DNA of 64,000 nt from Thalassia testudinum. Lineage: Eukaryota > Streptophyta > Magnoliopsida > Alismatales > Hydrocharitaceae. Positions 32,976 to 45,630 of the stretch are shown one piece after another. Position 1 is the first letter of the stretch, and the number at the start of each line of letters is the position of its first letter. The DNA is taken from the NCBI GenBank assembly GCA_037157565.1, contig JAZHRO010000055.1, positions 44,857,001 through 44,921,000 of the forward strand, in the 5' to 3' direction. Both the position numbers and the translations under genes were made by a program. Under the pieces are notes generated by a model. The model saw only the letters and a program-made list of their open reading frames with translations. It was not told the origin of the DNA and ran no database searches.

Positions 32976-33601
32976 TTACTTTGGTTGAACCTCACCTAGC
33001 TGATGGCATTAAACTCAGCAGTTGTATAGTCTAACTCGGAGCTGACCTAAGCATCATATTCAGGTGATATCTTCTACATTCTACTCTTCCTTTCATGTCT
33101 TTTATTCTCAATGCAGACATTACATCAGCTAGTCATGGGGGGGTGGATTCATTTTTGAATCATTTTGTCAGCTCTATGGAATTCTTGTAAATTCTACTTG
33201 TTTTCTTATATATATATATAAATTGAATTAGGAAAGAATACTTGGACATTAGGACTTTTCAATCTTAAGAAATATTATAGTAGGATCTAAACACTAAGAC
33301 CCTTCAGGTCTCTGGGCTTAATCAGCTCGGGTATCCACTAAAATGTGGATTTGTTTATCGAGTCCTCTCCATCCTGAATTCTCTTTCAATTTTATTAAAT
33401 AAGCTTGGGTGATAAGTTTAAAACTTATCAAGCCACCCTCTAATTTGAGGGAACTTTAAGTCTAAACATCTACACACTATTCGCACAGACTCATTGTTCG
33501 GCAGTTTTAATGGAAATTGGGTAGCCAATGGACTTTCTAAGGTGGTATGGCTAGCAAGTTATCGTGGGTAACAGCTCATAGGTAGCTTTTCCAAAGCCTA
33601 G
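32976..33601 (+). other. 3' noncoding part of Z with internal polypurine-like motif
   Basis: ATGCAGACATTACATC followed by AGTCATGGGGGGGTGG at 33111-33150, 140 bp after the pol stop. No env-like ORF is seen before F interrupts at 33602. Confidence 0.6.
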
Positions 33602-35774
33602 TGATTGTGCAGCAATCATAGGTCTTAATTGACCTAAGTTAGGCTAGGACTTAGCATAAGTTAGGGTAATTCATGCATGCATAAGCATTATTAGCACCTT
33701 TACTGCTTTCTTTTAGCTATGCATAAAATAATGCTATAATGTACTGATTAAGTGCATTATGTCAATTGCAGGTAATAAGCTGATCAGAAGCTAGATCTGA
33801 AGCTGGATCAAAAGCTAGATCTAAAGAATAAAGAATAACTGGTGTTGCAGCAGAGCTAAAGAGGAAGACCTATATTAGATGCAGTAGATAATAATGTAAG
33901 GGAATTAAGGTATGCCATTCTATTAAGTAGGAATAAAGCAATAAATTATGAAAAACTTAGGTCCATCCTAGCACTAGGACAGCCTAGAAGCTTCCCCAAG
34001 CATTAGCCACACTTAGATTAGCTCACCACACCCTAGAAAACATTAAAACCCTAATTCTAGCCTCTATCTAGATGTCCAGAGGAGTTATAAGACGTCCAGA
34101 ACCCTTAGCCAACTCCGACACACCTTAAACCCGCTTCTGTAGTGTTACTGGACGTCCAGACACTTGGTCAGACATCCAATTTCTGCAGAATACCCAAGAC
34201 AGAACCTAGAATCCCTCTTGACTCTAATTGGACGTCCAGACAATAAGTCTGGACCTCTGATTTTTCCTTATAAGACATCTGATAACTTTATTTGACGTCC
34301 AGAACTTCCCTTCAGACCCTATTTTGAGATTCAAGCCTTGACCTTGGATCTCTAGCCCCCTAAACCCGATTCTAACCCCCTAGGAATCTAAATTAAGGTG
34401 CCCTAACCCTAGTACATCACCTCTAGACCTCCCTAAGGACCTAATTAGGTCCTCACTAAACCTAATTGACTTGGATCTTAGTCAATTCCATCATCCTATT
34501 CAATTGGACTCATTAAGTCCAATTGAGCCCTGATTTCAGCACACATTATACAATTGGACTCAGTGAGAATACAATTGACCTAGACCTGACTTTATTGAGT
34601 TATTTTAGTCTCAATTAGGTTTCCACACACCCAATTAAACTTATATTAAGTTTAATTGCACTTTACCCTGGTGAATTAGGGTTTACAACCCTAATTTGAG
34701 ACCTACCTTGACCTAAACCTACTAGAACCTAACCTAATCATCCTAGCCATCTAAGTTTCAACCCACACACACCCATACACACCATCAACATGAAAATACC
34801 TATCCTAGAGTTCTCTAGAACTCTCTACCATGTGTTGTTGACTTGGTTGCTAAAATTAGCAACCAAGAGCCATTCAATTTTTAGATCCACATTTGATGGA
34901 TCTAAAAACCACCAACCATCCCCTCTCTCACTCTCCCACGAGCTCCCACCATAGGCCTCTCTAGAGAATTCCATAATTCTCTAGAGAGCTTACCTTAGGT
35001 CTATAAAAAGACCAAAGGGGTGGTCATTTGGTCCATCTTGGTCTTTTAGCATAGCTCCACCTTCCATAAGCCATCACCACCTCCACCTCCATGTTCACGA
35101 GATTCACCATGATGCCACCACCTCCACGCCAAGCCTAAACCAAGATCAACTTCTCCAACCTCTCTCCAAGGGTCGGCCTAAGCACCATTGGCCACCCCTC
35201 TTTCTCTTCTCACCCATTCAAAGTCCATCGGAGCCCACCTCTGAATGCCCTTAGTTCTGTTAGACTATATTATAGTTCTTCATAGATTTAATGCTTTATT
35301 TACTGCTTAGTAGTGTAACTCCATATTCTCCCCCAATGATGCATGCATAATCTCCGCATAGATTCATGTATGCAGTCGTTTTCGTCTAGCTAGATTTAAA
35401 TTTCCCTGTACAAGCATTCCACTACCTGTGCTGTAACCACCATCATGCCTAAATGAAAACATTTATATATTTATCTGTTGAAAATCATCATGTGCCTGAT
35501 TATCATCTTGTGGTGTGATTAAAGTTGCATGCCTTCAATTTCTGATATTCTGGTAACAGCATGTCGTGTATCAATACGTATTTAGTATAAATCGACATGC
35601 GATTTTGAACGAGTATAGCAAGCGAGATCGAATTTGAATTTGCATTTCCAAAATGCCTCCCAGAGATGAACGATCGGGACTCAAGTCTTGTTATCTTAGA
35701 AATTATTTTTGTTGATTGTATTTCGCAACTGTACTACGGCGAATTTCTGATCAAATACGTGCTCTACAATTCCA
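33602..35774 (+). repeat. 5' LTR of F (LTR family 1)
   Basis: Begins TGATTGTGCAGCAATCA. TATA box CTATAAAAAG at 35001-35010, with a perfect 14-bp hairpin at 34957-34988 directly upstream. It aligns along its length with B's LTRs, but several hairpins of the chain are eroded. The end near 35774 is placed by comparison and may be off by a few bases. Confidence 0.88.
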
Positions 35775-35779
35775 AAAAA

Positions 35780-35799
35780 TGGCGCCGTTGTTGGAGAGG
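35780..35799 (+). other. Primer binding site of F (tRNA-Asp, decayed)
   Basis: TGGCGCCGTTGTTGGAGAGG; the first 11 bases are exact. Confidence 0.85.
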
Positions 35800-37307
35800 C
35801 AACGAAATTGATTTCGATCTTTTGAGCTTTTAGTGTAAATATTTCTCTGCTTCTTTGTTGGATGTGCAGGAAAGAAGGAAAAATGGGATCTGCGCACACA
35901 TCGGACGTAAAAAAATCATCAGGTGCACATCTCCACTTAGATTTTGATTTCCCTTTTTCGTACCCTAGGTTAGATTTCCTTCTAACAATTTCATTTGAAA
36001 AAAAAAATCAAAAAACAAAAAAAGTCCAGGTAGTTAGATTAGGTTTCCGTTTGAATCTTAGCTTAGTTTACTTAAAAAAAGAAAAAGAAAAAAAATCTTG
36101 AAAAAAAGATTTTCACATTAAAAAAAATTCAAAAGATTTTGAAAAAAAAAATTGAAAAGAAAAAGAAATCGTTTTGGTGGAAAGTTTGAATTTTGAATTC
36201 AAACATCTTTTAAAAACTTTCTCACCATTCTCTGATTTTCGGCTAAATTTCAAATTCTGACTTAAAAATTCAATTGTCAAAAAATTAATAAGCAAAAAAT
36301 TATGAAACTCGGGCTATACCTGCATTTTTGAATGGTACCATTCATTTAAAGAAATTCAAAGTAGAAAATTCTTGAAAATTCGCGAACTGCAAAATGGTCA
36401 AACTGACCCAAATTTGAAAATTTTCAAAATTCAAAAATCAATTCCGAGCAATCCACGTTTCTATTTTGACTAAAAATGGTGGGGTTTGAAATTTGATCTC
36501 ATTGGCTTTAATTTCCATATTTTCCAGAATTTTTGAAGATCATTTGATACTGTTTCAAAGCAGAAATCGACCAAGAGTCAAAATTCTAGATCTGACCACC
36601 TGACATTTAAAAATCTCTATAAATTCGATTGAAATAGTAAAAATAATAAAAAAATATTCTATGAAAAGACAATTGAAAAAGGAATCTACTTACCAAATTT
36701 CAACTTATTCTGATTCCAATTTTTATCAGAGAATTATTCTTATTTTTGTGGTTTGCTAAAGAAGAAAAAAATCCTAGAATTGCATGAATCCTAGGTTACA
36801 CCTTTAGGGTTACACTCTAGAGACGACACATTTAGGATAACCTAGACTTGATCAAGTCTAAGGTTTAGCCGGTGAGCTTGGTCACCTTGTGGACCACTCA
36901 CCATAAACCCCAGCTGAAGAAAAAATGGTTAAAATAAATTGTAAAACACAAAATAAACCCGAATTCATTGTCATACTACTGGGTGGTTTCAACCGCTCTT
37001 GCCAAACCTGGAGACTAAGTCTGCGGGGTAGTGCCAAATAACTGCGGCTAACGGGTAACAGAACCAGAGGTGTGAGCCAAAGGAAGAACCTTCCCCTTAG
37101 TCCCCTCGTAACTAGACTGGTTGGGTTAGCTTGAGTGGTGGGAATTACTTTCAATCGGTTGAACAACGAATTTTCTCTTCATGAATTAGAATTTTAAACG
37201 AAAATTCTGGTCATCTGATCATAAGGATCATCCGATTAGCAGGGCCTTTGCCTTATCTAGCTGGCTGCACCAACCAAGGGGTTGGTTGGTGCATGCGAGG
37301 AAGGAGA
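35800..37307 (+). other. Leader of F, noncoding
   Basis: AT-rich and homologous to B's leader; no gene. G inserted at its end. The target duplication is GGAGA (37303-37307) against GGAGG (47878-47882), one mutation apart. The original site, GAGGAAGGAGGTCACTCAG, is intact in B near 15683. Confidence 0.7.
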
Positions 37308-39571
37308 TGATAAACGCCAGTTTATCATCATTCTTATGCCTTAAAAAAAACCTAGCTCTTAGGATTTTGCTCCGCAAATGGGTTTTTGGGCTGAATTTAG
37401 GCATTAATTAGGTTACGCATGCATTGCATTTTTTATTGTCTTTTTAATGTGTTTTTTTTAGTGTTAGGGATAAACAGATTAACAGATCCCAAGAACCCGA
37501 GCACTCAGGAAGGAAACAAGTGAAGGAGAAGCTCAAACTAGCTGGAACTCAGCTTAATCCAACTCACCATAGTTGGAATCCAGCTCACTTGGACTAGGGT
37601 CAGCTCATCGTAGCTCCATTCAGCTCATCTCAACTGAATGGCAACTTAAGAGAGCTCATCTCAGCTCACCCTAGCTCAGGTTAGCTCAGATCCAACTCAA
37701 CTTAGCTGAGTCTTGTTCATCTCATCTCCCATGAGTTCACAAGGAGCTCTAGCTAGCTCAGTTTAGTTGACTGGAGTTCACCTCGACTCAGGACCAGCCT
37801 GATCCAGCTCCACTCAACTCCAGCCAGCTGAAGATGAATTCATTCCAGCTCAGGAAGCTCAAGTCCAGCTCTCGGGGACTCAGCTTAGCTCAACTCAGTT
37901 GAGCTAAGCTACCTTAGTTGCCTCAACCAGCTTGATCCTCCCCGGGAGCACCAGACCTAGCTCACCTTAGCTCACTATGGTAGAAGCCAGCTCACTTTAG
38001 CTTGGCTTAGTAGCTAGCAAAGAACTAGCAAGCTAAGCCAGCTAGAGTAGCTCCATGCCAGCCTCTTCAGTAGCTGCCAGCTCCATTTCAAGCCCCAGAC
38101 TTCTCCTCCTCAGCTCCTCTCTTCAAACCCTAGCTCACATTACCTACTCTACTCCATAGCTACCTAAGCTAGCTTAGCTTAGCTTAGCTAGTATCCAACT
38201 CCTTGGCCATCCACCACCTTCAACTCAACCCTAGCTAGCTCCACCTACTAAGCTCACCTAAGCTAGCTATCCTACTCCAAGTTGGTGCCACCACCTAGCC
38301 ACCTCTTCACCCCATCATCTCCACCAAAAGACTCCACCATTTTGGTGCCAAAAACCACCATAACCACCTCCATTTTGGCGCCACTTTTTCCCTCCAAAAT
38401 CCCCTTCATCTCCACCACATATCCCCCCTTAAATCCATCTCCACCATCCACCTAACCCCCCTTCTAGAAGACCCTAGGTTGGCACCAAAATGGTGGTGTC
38501 TCTCCACCACCAAAAGCCCCCAACACCACCATAGCCACCCCCTTAACACCCTTTAAGGTGGCGCCAACTAACCCTAGCCCTAGGATCATTCTAACCACTC
38601 AACCACCACCAAACTCCTTCCTAGCCCTCCACCTATGCACGCCAACTACCCCCCTCTCCACCTCTATATAAACCCACCATATCACCACATAATGATCATC
38701 CTCCATTAGTGTTTAATTCCACCTACATCCACCTACACCTACGACCAAGAAGAAGGAGTAGACAAGAAGATTAAGGGGGTACATCACCCACCTCTTTGGT
38801 GCCTTCCTCTCCCTACTTTCTTCAACTTGTGCCACGCTAAGGAGGAGGATCATTCTACTTCAAGGAGGATGACCAGGCAAAGGAGAAGGACTTAGGGTGG
38901 ACGTCCACCCTTAGAGAGAAGCATAGGGCACGCTCCTTAAGGGTTTGCCTTGGAGGACATCATCTTAGCAGAGCTATAGAAGAAAGGAGCTGAAGACCTT
39001 CTTTTCAAGCCTGGGAGCTACCAGGCCTGGAGCAAGAAGAGCTTCATTCTCTTCATCACCATCATCATCTGAAGGATTTGACTTTATTTTATTTTTCAAT
39101 TTTTTTTTTTGTAGAAGCATTCATCTACGAGTAGACAATTTCCTTTAATATAAAAAAAAGAAGTTGCCTTGACTCCTTGTTGCACTCTTTTTATTGCATT
39201 ACCTTACTTTATCTTTAGTGTAGTTTCACTCCTCCTTTCTAATTAACCTAGGCCTCCATGCGCCTAGGTTGAGCTTAGAAAGAGGATAATTTTTGTCACT
39301 TAGATTAGCATAGTAGGTGTAGTAATATTTCCAGCTAGCAACTTCGCATGCTGCCTTAATTTCAAAAACATAAAAATGATATATTGAAAAAGACCAAAAA
39401 GAAAGGTAAATTCCATTTTTGACGCAAGAGATTTAATTTTTGCAAACTTGCCTCCTTGGACGACCCTAGATACTCCCCTATCTAGGAATATAAATTTAAA
39501 AGAGTATGTGATTTCGCGTGTTACAACGATTTTAGAAACCTTAATTACAAATCACACGATTTTTCGCATCA
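37308..39571 (+). repeat. 5' LTR of G (2264 bp)
   Basis: Begins TGATAAACGCCAGTTTATCA (8-bp stem) and ends TTTTCGCATCA. The region 37500-38280 is dense in AGCT (CAGCTCA, TTAGCTTAGC), including the hairpin 37882-37895/37897-37910 (14-bp stem, one-base loop). TTTTGGCGCC lies at 38373-38382, and a TATA box (CTCTATATAAAC) near 38662-38673. A T-rich/A-rich block follows at 39085-39165. Confidence 0.92.
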
Positions 39572-39576
39572 CTTTT

Positions 39577-39596
39577 TGGCACCGTTGCCGGGGTGG
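39577..39596 (+). other. Primer binding site of G (tRNA-Asp)
   Basis: TGGCACCGTTGCCGGGGTGG, one CpG transition from the tRNA-Asp complement. Confidence 0.9.
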
Positions 39597-41256
39597 CATA
39601 GCTTTGAATTTTAATTAATTTTCTTGCTTGAAGTGGATCTCATCCCTTGCCTCTCCTTCTCTCGTGTGTGGAAGAACTACAGGAAGAAAGCGGGAATTTG
39701 GAAGCGAGAGCTCAAAGTTCCTTTTCTTCCCACGATTTCAGGTTGGTCCCCCATTTCTTGTCACATTTAGGCTAAAAGACTATCAAAAAAAATATTAAAC
39801 TTGGCTTTTAGGATCCTAAACACTTTAATTAAGTGGAGTGGTGCCCATAAAAATCCATAGTTCTCTTGTATGCTTCATTAAACACCACCCCAATCCTAGT
39901 GTTGGTGTTCTGTTTTTCAGGTCTAGATTTCTGTCTGGACTTTAAAAATCAATTCCCAACACCACAGGTCTCCTAAAATCTTGAATTTCACATTGTAATT
40001 CCAAATCAAGCTAGGAACATCTATTCTAAATTTTATATCAGTTGGCTTTGTATTTAATTTTTAAAAATTCGTGGACTGCCGAGGGGTGACACCCTCTTAT
40101 CTTCCTATTTTGTTACTGTCTGTGAATTTTTAAAACTTTTATACTCATCCAATTTTTGTGAAATTTAGCTTTCTGGAATCCTTGAGAAATTCTACATCTC
40201 TCATAAAATCACCAAAATATTCTGAGGCCAGTGGTGGTACAAAAAGTCCAGAATATCCACGGGTACCATTTCTGGACTTTGACACCAGCACAAATAAAAA
40301 TTCAAAACAAATATCAAACAAATTCCTAAAATCTTAAAAAAATCTTTTCTGGAATCCTTGTTTGATTTTACATAAGGTAGGGGTGTTGGTTGCATTTTTT
40401 GGAACACTACTTATTCAAAAAGTCTAAAAATAATTCATTGGTAATAATTTTCTGTATTCGGGTTAAAATCCAATTAGGGTTTCTTTCTTACTTTTTAGTC
40501 CCACAACATAAAGGAAACACATCATCACTAATACAACCTATTTTCCTTTTATTGTGGAAGTTTCAAACTTGTTTGAACATTTAATAAGAGAAATCCTAAA
40601 ACACATTCAATTAAATTGAATCCTAAAAGTAAAAAACACAAAAATTGTGTGACAACTTGTTTTTAATTAGAACCACTTTCCAATTCCTGCGTACATACTA
40701 AAAATTGAAATAACAGGGCAACAACCCAATCAACGCCCTCCACATTCCATGTGCACACTAGTATGCTAGACCTAATTAAAATTGGTAGCAATTTGACTCC
40801 TAAGGTTTTCATCAACTTAGGCTTGCTATATAGGTCTTATGTTTTCTATAGTTAATACCAATTCCGTCATCTTTATCTGGTGTTCAAGTTGAGAGGCCGT
40901 GTCAAACGACCAGGTGCAAGTTTGTATAAGCACCTAGGGATTTTCCTAGGAAACGTTTGGGCCCAAACCTCCCCTTAAGCAATTTGGCTAGATTCGTTGA
41001 TAGAACGGGTATTCACTGTTGATTACTTATTTCCTAAGTAGACCAAGTCTTAGGTTTATTTTTAGGGAGTCACACTTAAGTTAGGTCTAGAATTTATTGT
41101 TTGAATTGCACACTTTCTCTCATCTCCATCTCTTCTCCCCTCCCATTCTTCCGTTTTATGCATGGGCGATAGTCTCAAAATCCGCACTTGGAACGACCAT
41201 TTGATTTCGCCCCTCGCGTAAAAAGACCACTTTTTCTATCTTCTTCTTCTAAAGAA
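39597..41256 (+). other. Leader of G, noncoding
   Basis: AT-rich and without a credible gene. Short ORFs at 40201-40584 lie on opposite strands and have no family features. Confidence 0.55.
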
Positions 41257-42960
41257 ATGGAAATTCAGCAAAATGGGTCCATTAACCCTTCCACTTCCAC
41301 CTCTAATCCTACCTCTAACCCCACTACTAACCCTAATTATGACCCTTCCACCCAAAACCCACCCGCCTTTAACTTCTGACACTTGGAGCTCCCTAATCTT
41401 GATTTGCCTCAATCACAGCATCAAGACCCCCTGCCTGATCTTTTAACAATGATGGCTGAACAGATTGCTAAATTAAATTCCAATCAACAAACATTGACTA
41501 GGAACATCTAATACCTAGCCAATCAAAGGCCAAACCCACCACCCCATCAGTAGCCTATTATTCCTATAAAAGATTTTTATGATCCGTCTTATTATGAGGA
41601 ACGACCAGGGGTGGTCATACTAGAGGGGGACTTTGAGATCAAGCCAGTAGTCCTAAACCTAATTAAGCACTTCCATGGCCTTCCTAGGGAAGACCCTTTC
41701 AGCCACCTTAAAGAGCTGACTCTTCTTGCACAAACAACCCATTCCCGAAATGTGCAAGAAGACCTATGGCTGATGCAGCTATTTCCATTATCTCTTAAAG
41801 ATAAGGCCGCTTATTGGTTCAGGACCATTGGCTAACCCATCACAACTTGGCCCCAGCTCAAAAGTGCCTTCCTCAAGAAATTCTTTCCCATAGGTCGTAC
41901 TAATTCACTACGAAGATCTATTACGTCCTTCCAACAGAAATCTGGAAAAAGTTTCCATGACTCTTAGGAGAGATTCCAAGATCTTTTAAGAAGTTGCCCG
42001 CACCACAAGATTCTTTTATGGCAGCTCGTGCAGGCCTTCTATAATGGTTTAGAAGATCAACTTCGACACTTTGTCGACGCCTCGTGTGGGGGCAACTTCT
42101 TAAATAAGGATGCTGAGAGTGCCTATGATCTTTTTGAAGAAATAAATGAAAACTCATTTAATCAAGCTTCCATGAACACATTTGGCAGAACTCAAAACCC
42201 ATAGTTCAGTGTTCATGAAATAGGCACTCAATCTATCCCTGTCACCCAAGACTATCTTCAAATGATCGCTCAGAAACTCGACTAGATGCATATTAATCAG
42301 AAGAAAATTGAGGAAAGACTTGCCACATCAACCCAAGCTCCACACAATCCACACCTAACCCAACCTAACCTTCCATGAAGAGAAAATTTGCACAACCTCA
42401 CCACTACCCCTACTGATTATTACCAATATTCAAAGACTGTCTATGATTCTTTGGGGAATTACAACTATCTAGATCATAACCCCACTCAAAATATTTCTGC
42501 CATCTAGGAGCCCTTTACAAATTCTTCCAATTGGAAAAATTACCCGAACTACTCTTGAAATAATCAGGTTTCTTCTCAACCAAATCATTTTAATAGGTAT
42601 GGGCCGAATCCAACCTTCCATCCTGGGCCATCCAAACAAGACATCAACACCCAGATGATGAGAACCCTGCAGGAAATGCAGACAAAATGACAGAAGTAAC
42701 CCGCACCATCACAAATCTGAACAATCAGATTAGGGTTACTCCCACTCAAAGACCTGTAGAATATCTTCCGTCCCAACCCATGCCCAACCCCAATCACCAA
42801 GGAACCAATATCCTGGTAGAAATCCACACTACCCGAATCAGCCTCCTATTAATCCACCAACTCAGTAGCCTCCCGGATTTCCACAATCGCAGGCCCCCCC
42901 ACCTCCTCCAAATAATAATCCGACTACACATGAAGTTATGTTGAGGAGTGAGAAAACCAC
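41257..42960 (+). pseudogene. gag: gag of G, many nonsense codons
   Basis: From ATG 41257 (MEIQQNGSINP) the Athila Gag core can be followed: FEIKPVVLNLIKHFHGL, LFPLSLKDKAAYWF, SAFLKKFFPIGRTN, RFQDLLRSCPHH, FYNGLEDQLRHFVDASCGG and DLFEEINENSFNQ. At least seven in-frame stops occur (for example near 41377, 41550, 41834, 41966, 42202 and 42283). Most are TAG where the family has Gln (CAG) or Trp (TGG). The C-terminal Pro/Asn-rich part shifts frame near 42690 and 42930. Confidence 0.8.
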
Positions 42961-43006
42961 CACAGATCTCAGGCCTTCACACAAACCTGGTTAAATCCCT
43001 ATCACT

Positions 43007-44203
43007 GTGCAAATTGACTCCCAACCTCCCCATCAAGAAGAAAAAGAAATACAAAAATATCAAGACACGATTCCTATCCCTTTTCCACAAGCTCTCCACC
43101 CCACCACCAATAGAAAAAAGAAATCTGAGCCCACCACAGAACTCATGGCTCTACTTGTCCAAGTTCAAATCAATATTCCTCTCCTAGATGCCATCAAATA
43201 TATACCTGCCTACGTTAAATTTTTGAAGGAGATCTATACACCTAAAAGGCAGGCCAAAAATCTAGGACAAGTGCATCTTTCGGAGGCAATAAGCTCTGTC
43301 ATACAGAGCAAGCTGCCTCCTAAGATGAAAGATCCGGGGGCGCCATTAATTTCAATGATTATTGATGATACTACCTTTGATTGTGCCCTCCCTGATCTTA
43401 GTGCCTCAGTTAATATCATTCCCACGATTTTATTTGAAGAGTTTCAAATCGGTGAATTAAAACCCGTCGAGGTTACCCTACAATTAGCCGACCGACCTAC
43501 AATCAAACCTCCTGGGATTGTCGAGGATGTTTTGGTCAAGGTCCAGAATTGTGTCTTCCCTGCAGACTTTCCAGTCCTTGACATTGACGTACCTGAATCA
43601 TTACTGGATGCCCCAATAATCCTTGGATGACCTTTTTTGGCCACTACAAAGGCAAATATCATTTGCCACACAGGCAAAATGGATATCACTTGCTCCAGCC
43701 AAACTATCACTTTAGATATTTTCAAATCCTCCAAGAGATTCCATGATAGCTTTTTTGAGGACTTAGATACGAAAATTTCCAATATGATGGAGGAGACTAT
43801 GTTGATAGATACCCTTATCGACCACAACCTTTTTGAGGACTCCGATTCAGAATCAGTGGTCAGCGAAATCTATGATATGGAAACTTGTCTTGACCAAAAA
43901 ACCCTTCCTGATGAACCCCCTAATTACCCTGACCCTCCCACTCTTCCATCACCCCACCCGTCCACACTAACTTCACCAAATCCTCCCCATCCCTTCCCCG
44001 ACCCCTTTCCCATGGACCTACCACCAGACACGCCTGAGTTTGGCATCCAACTTGATTTAAAACCATGGCCAGACTCGGGCTACACTTCTCATTTTCCATC
44101 CAACTTTGATCCCTATATTGTTTCTAATCAATTTTCTATGGATCTAGAAGAAGACACATTTTATGCGAGCATCCAACTGTCCAACTATTTCATGATTTTT
44201 TGA
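43007..44203 (+). pseudogene. Protease region of G with Asp/Pro-rich tail
   Basis: 43007-43630 encodes the spacer (PIPFPQALHP, INIPLLDAIKYIP) and the retropepsin core: DPGAPLIS, ALPDLSASVNIIP (the usual Asp-Leu-Gly has Ser for Gly, so probably inactive), LQLADRPTIKPPG and PIILG. A TGA at 43628-43630 stands where Arg is expected (PIILGRPFLATT in A). The frame continues to 44203 with PFLATTKANIICHTGK and an acidic, Pro-rich tail (PPNYPDPPTLPSPHP, MDLEEDTFYASIQL). The tail differs from that of A. No RT follows. Confidence 0.82.
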
Positions 44204-44370
44204 CTTCCATGCATACCTTCACGCCTGGCTGAATGGTGTAAAAGATAGCACTGGATGGGAGGTAACCCATCATTTTTTCCTACTTTCCTTTTTCCTTTCT
44301 TTTTCCAGGTTTTGACCATCCTAAACCTGACCGTTCTTCATTAAGGTGATCCCTTTTCCCTCCAAATACA

Positions 44371-44405
44371 TGAGGACATTGCATATCTTAAGCATGGGGG
44401 GTGTT
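44371..44405 (+). other. Internal polypurine-like motif of G
   Basis: ATGAGGACATTGCATATC followed by AGCATGGGGGGTG, 170 bp after the ORF and 1.2 kb before the polypurine tract. Confidence 0.65.
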
Positions 44406-45602
44406 TTTAAAATTTGACGATCGATTTAGGATTTTCAAAACCTAAAAACATGCATTTTTCTTTAGTTATTTTATTTTCCTGCTTGCATACCCAAAAAAAA
44501 TAAAAATGTTGAAAACTTTTTGATGAAAATTTTTGAAATCGGGACTAAGGTTGAAAAACTCACTTATGGTAAAATGGGATTTAATCTTTAACAAACTAGG
44601 GATGAGGGTGTAGATCTGATCATTAGAATTTCAGGGTTTATTTTTAGACTAGATCAGACATCCTTCTCTAAAAGTCCACCTGAACTCATGATAGTTCAGG
44701 TGACTTGATCCTCTTTTGTAATATGAAAAGTATCTGGCTTAGTTTCTGATTCAAAAACTTGCATTTCTTGCAGAACTTCCTATGTCAAATTTCACACACA
44801 AGCCAACAAATAAAATCTACTAAAAATCAGAAAAACCCCTTGTTTAGCCTTAGTAAAAGTCTGAAGTAGATCATTGGTTTGAGTTCCCACTGCCAAAAAG
44901 GAGGAAAATGCCTCCTTTGAGGATGCGATGTCAACATGTTACCACCTCAGTGCTGCTCTATATCTATATTTCATATCTTTAGATGGAGCATTAAAGCGCA
45001 TTTTAGCAGCTCAAGTGTCTTGGACGGTGCTCTACCTATAGTGTCAGAGCAAGAGCTTGAGTTTGCATGGAGCGCCCCTTTACACCACATTGTGTTTTGG
45101 GGTTGTGAGCTCCTGGGTGGTGTCATGGATAGTGCTATCCCAAAGTACTGGCACCGGAGCCCCCTTGAGGATTGGTAATGGGAATAGTGATCCCGACACA
45201 TCTGCTATAAGACTAAGCTAAAAATAAGCATGGGGGAGAAAAAAAAGTTTTAAACCAAAAACACACCCTTATAAATGTTGGCTTTTCACAAGCATGGACA
45301 CAAGGTTTTAAAGGATATTGCAGGTTACGAATCATATTCAAGAGCCAGAAAAAAATCCTAAAAACAAAAATTTCAAGTCATCTGAATTAAAAAAGGGGTT
45401 AATTCATGAATTTTCTGGAGGATATATTGATCCCCTTTTGTTCAATTTTTGGATCCAAAAATAAATCCAGATGTTTATCCTTAACAAATCCTGTGCCTCC
45501 TGTGTTTAGATCAACCAAGGTCCCTTAATCTTTTTCTCCTCAAAAGTCGAAAAAATTAGATTTCCCAAAAATTTCGTTTTGTAAAATTAAAGTTTTGCTA
45601 AG
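44406..45602 (+). other. 3' noncoding region of G
   Basis: No gene. 44915-45185 is a diverged version of the block seen in X and D (GAGGATGCGATG lead-in, then GTGCTATC units and CCTTGAGGATTG). Confidence 0.55.
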
Positions 45603-45630
45603 AGACTAGCAAAAGAAAAGCATGGAGGTG
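45603..45630 (+). other. Polypurine tract of G
   Basis: AGACTAGCAAAAGAAAAGCATGGAGG before the 3' LTR. Confidence 0.8.

Larger units (their letters stand above)
30746..33601 (+). mobile_element. Element Z, 3' part of an Athila-like pol-bearing retrotransposon
   Basis: It holds RT (from the YGTFAF motif on), RNase H, integrase and a 3' noncoding segment. Its 5' half lies to the left of A and outside the window. Element F interrupts it at 33602 before its polypurine tract and 3' LTR. Z is the oldest visible layer, hosting A, B and F. Confidence 0.85.
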
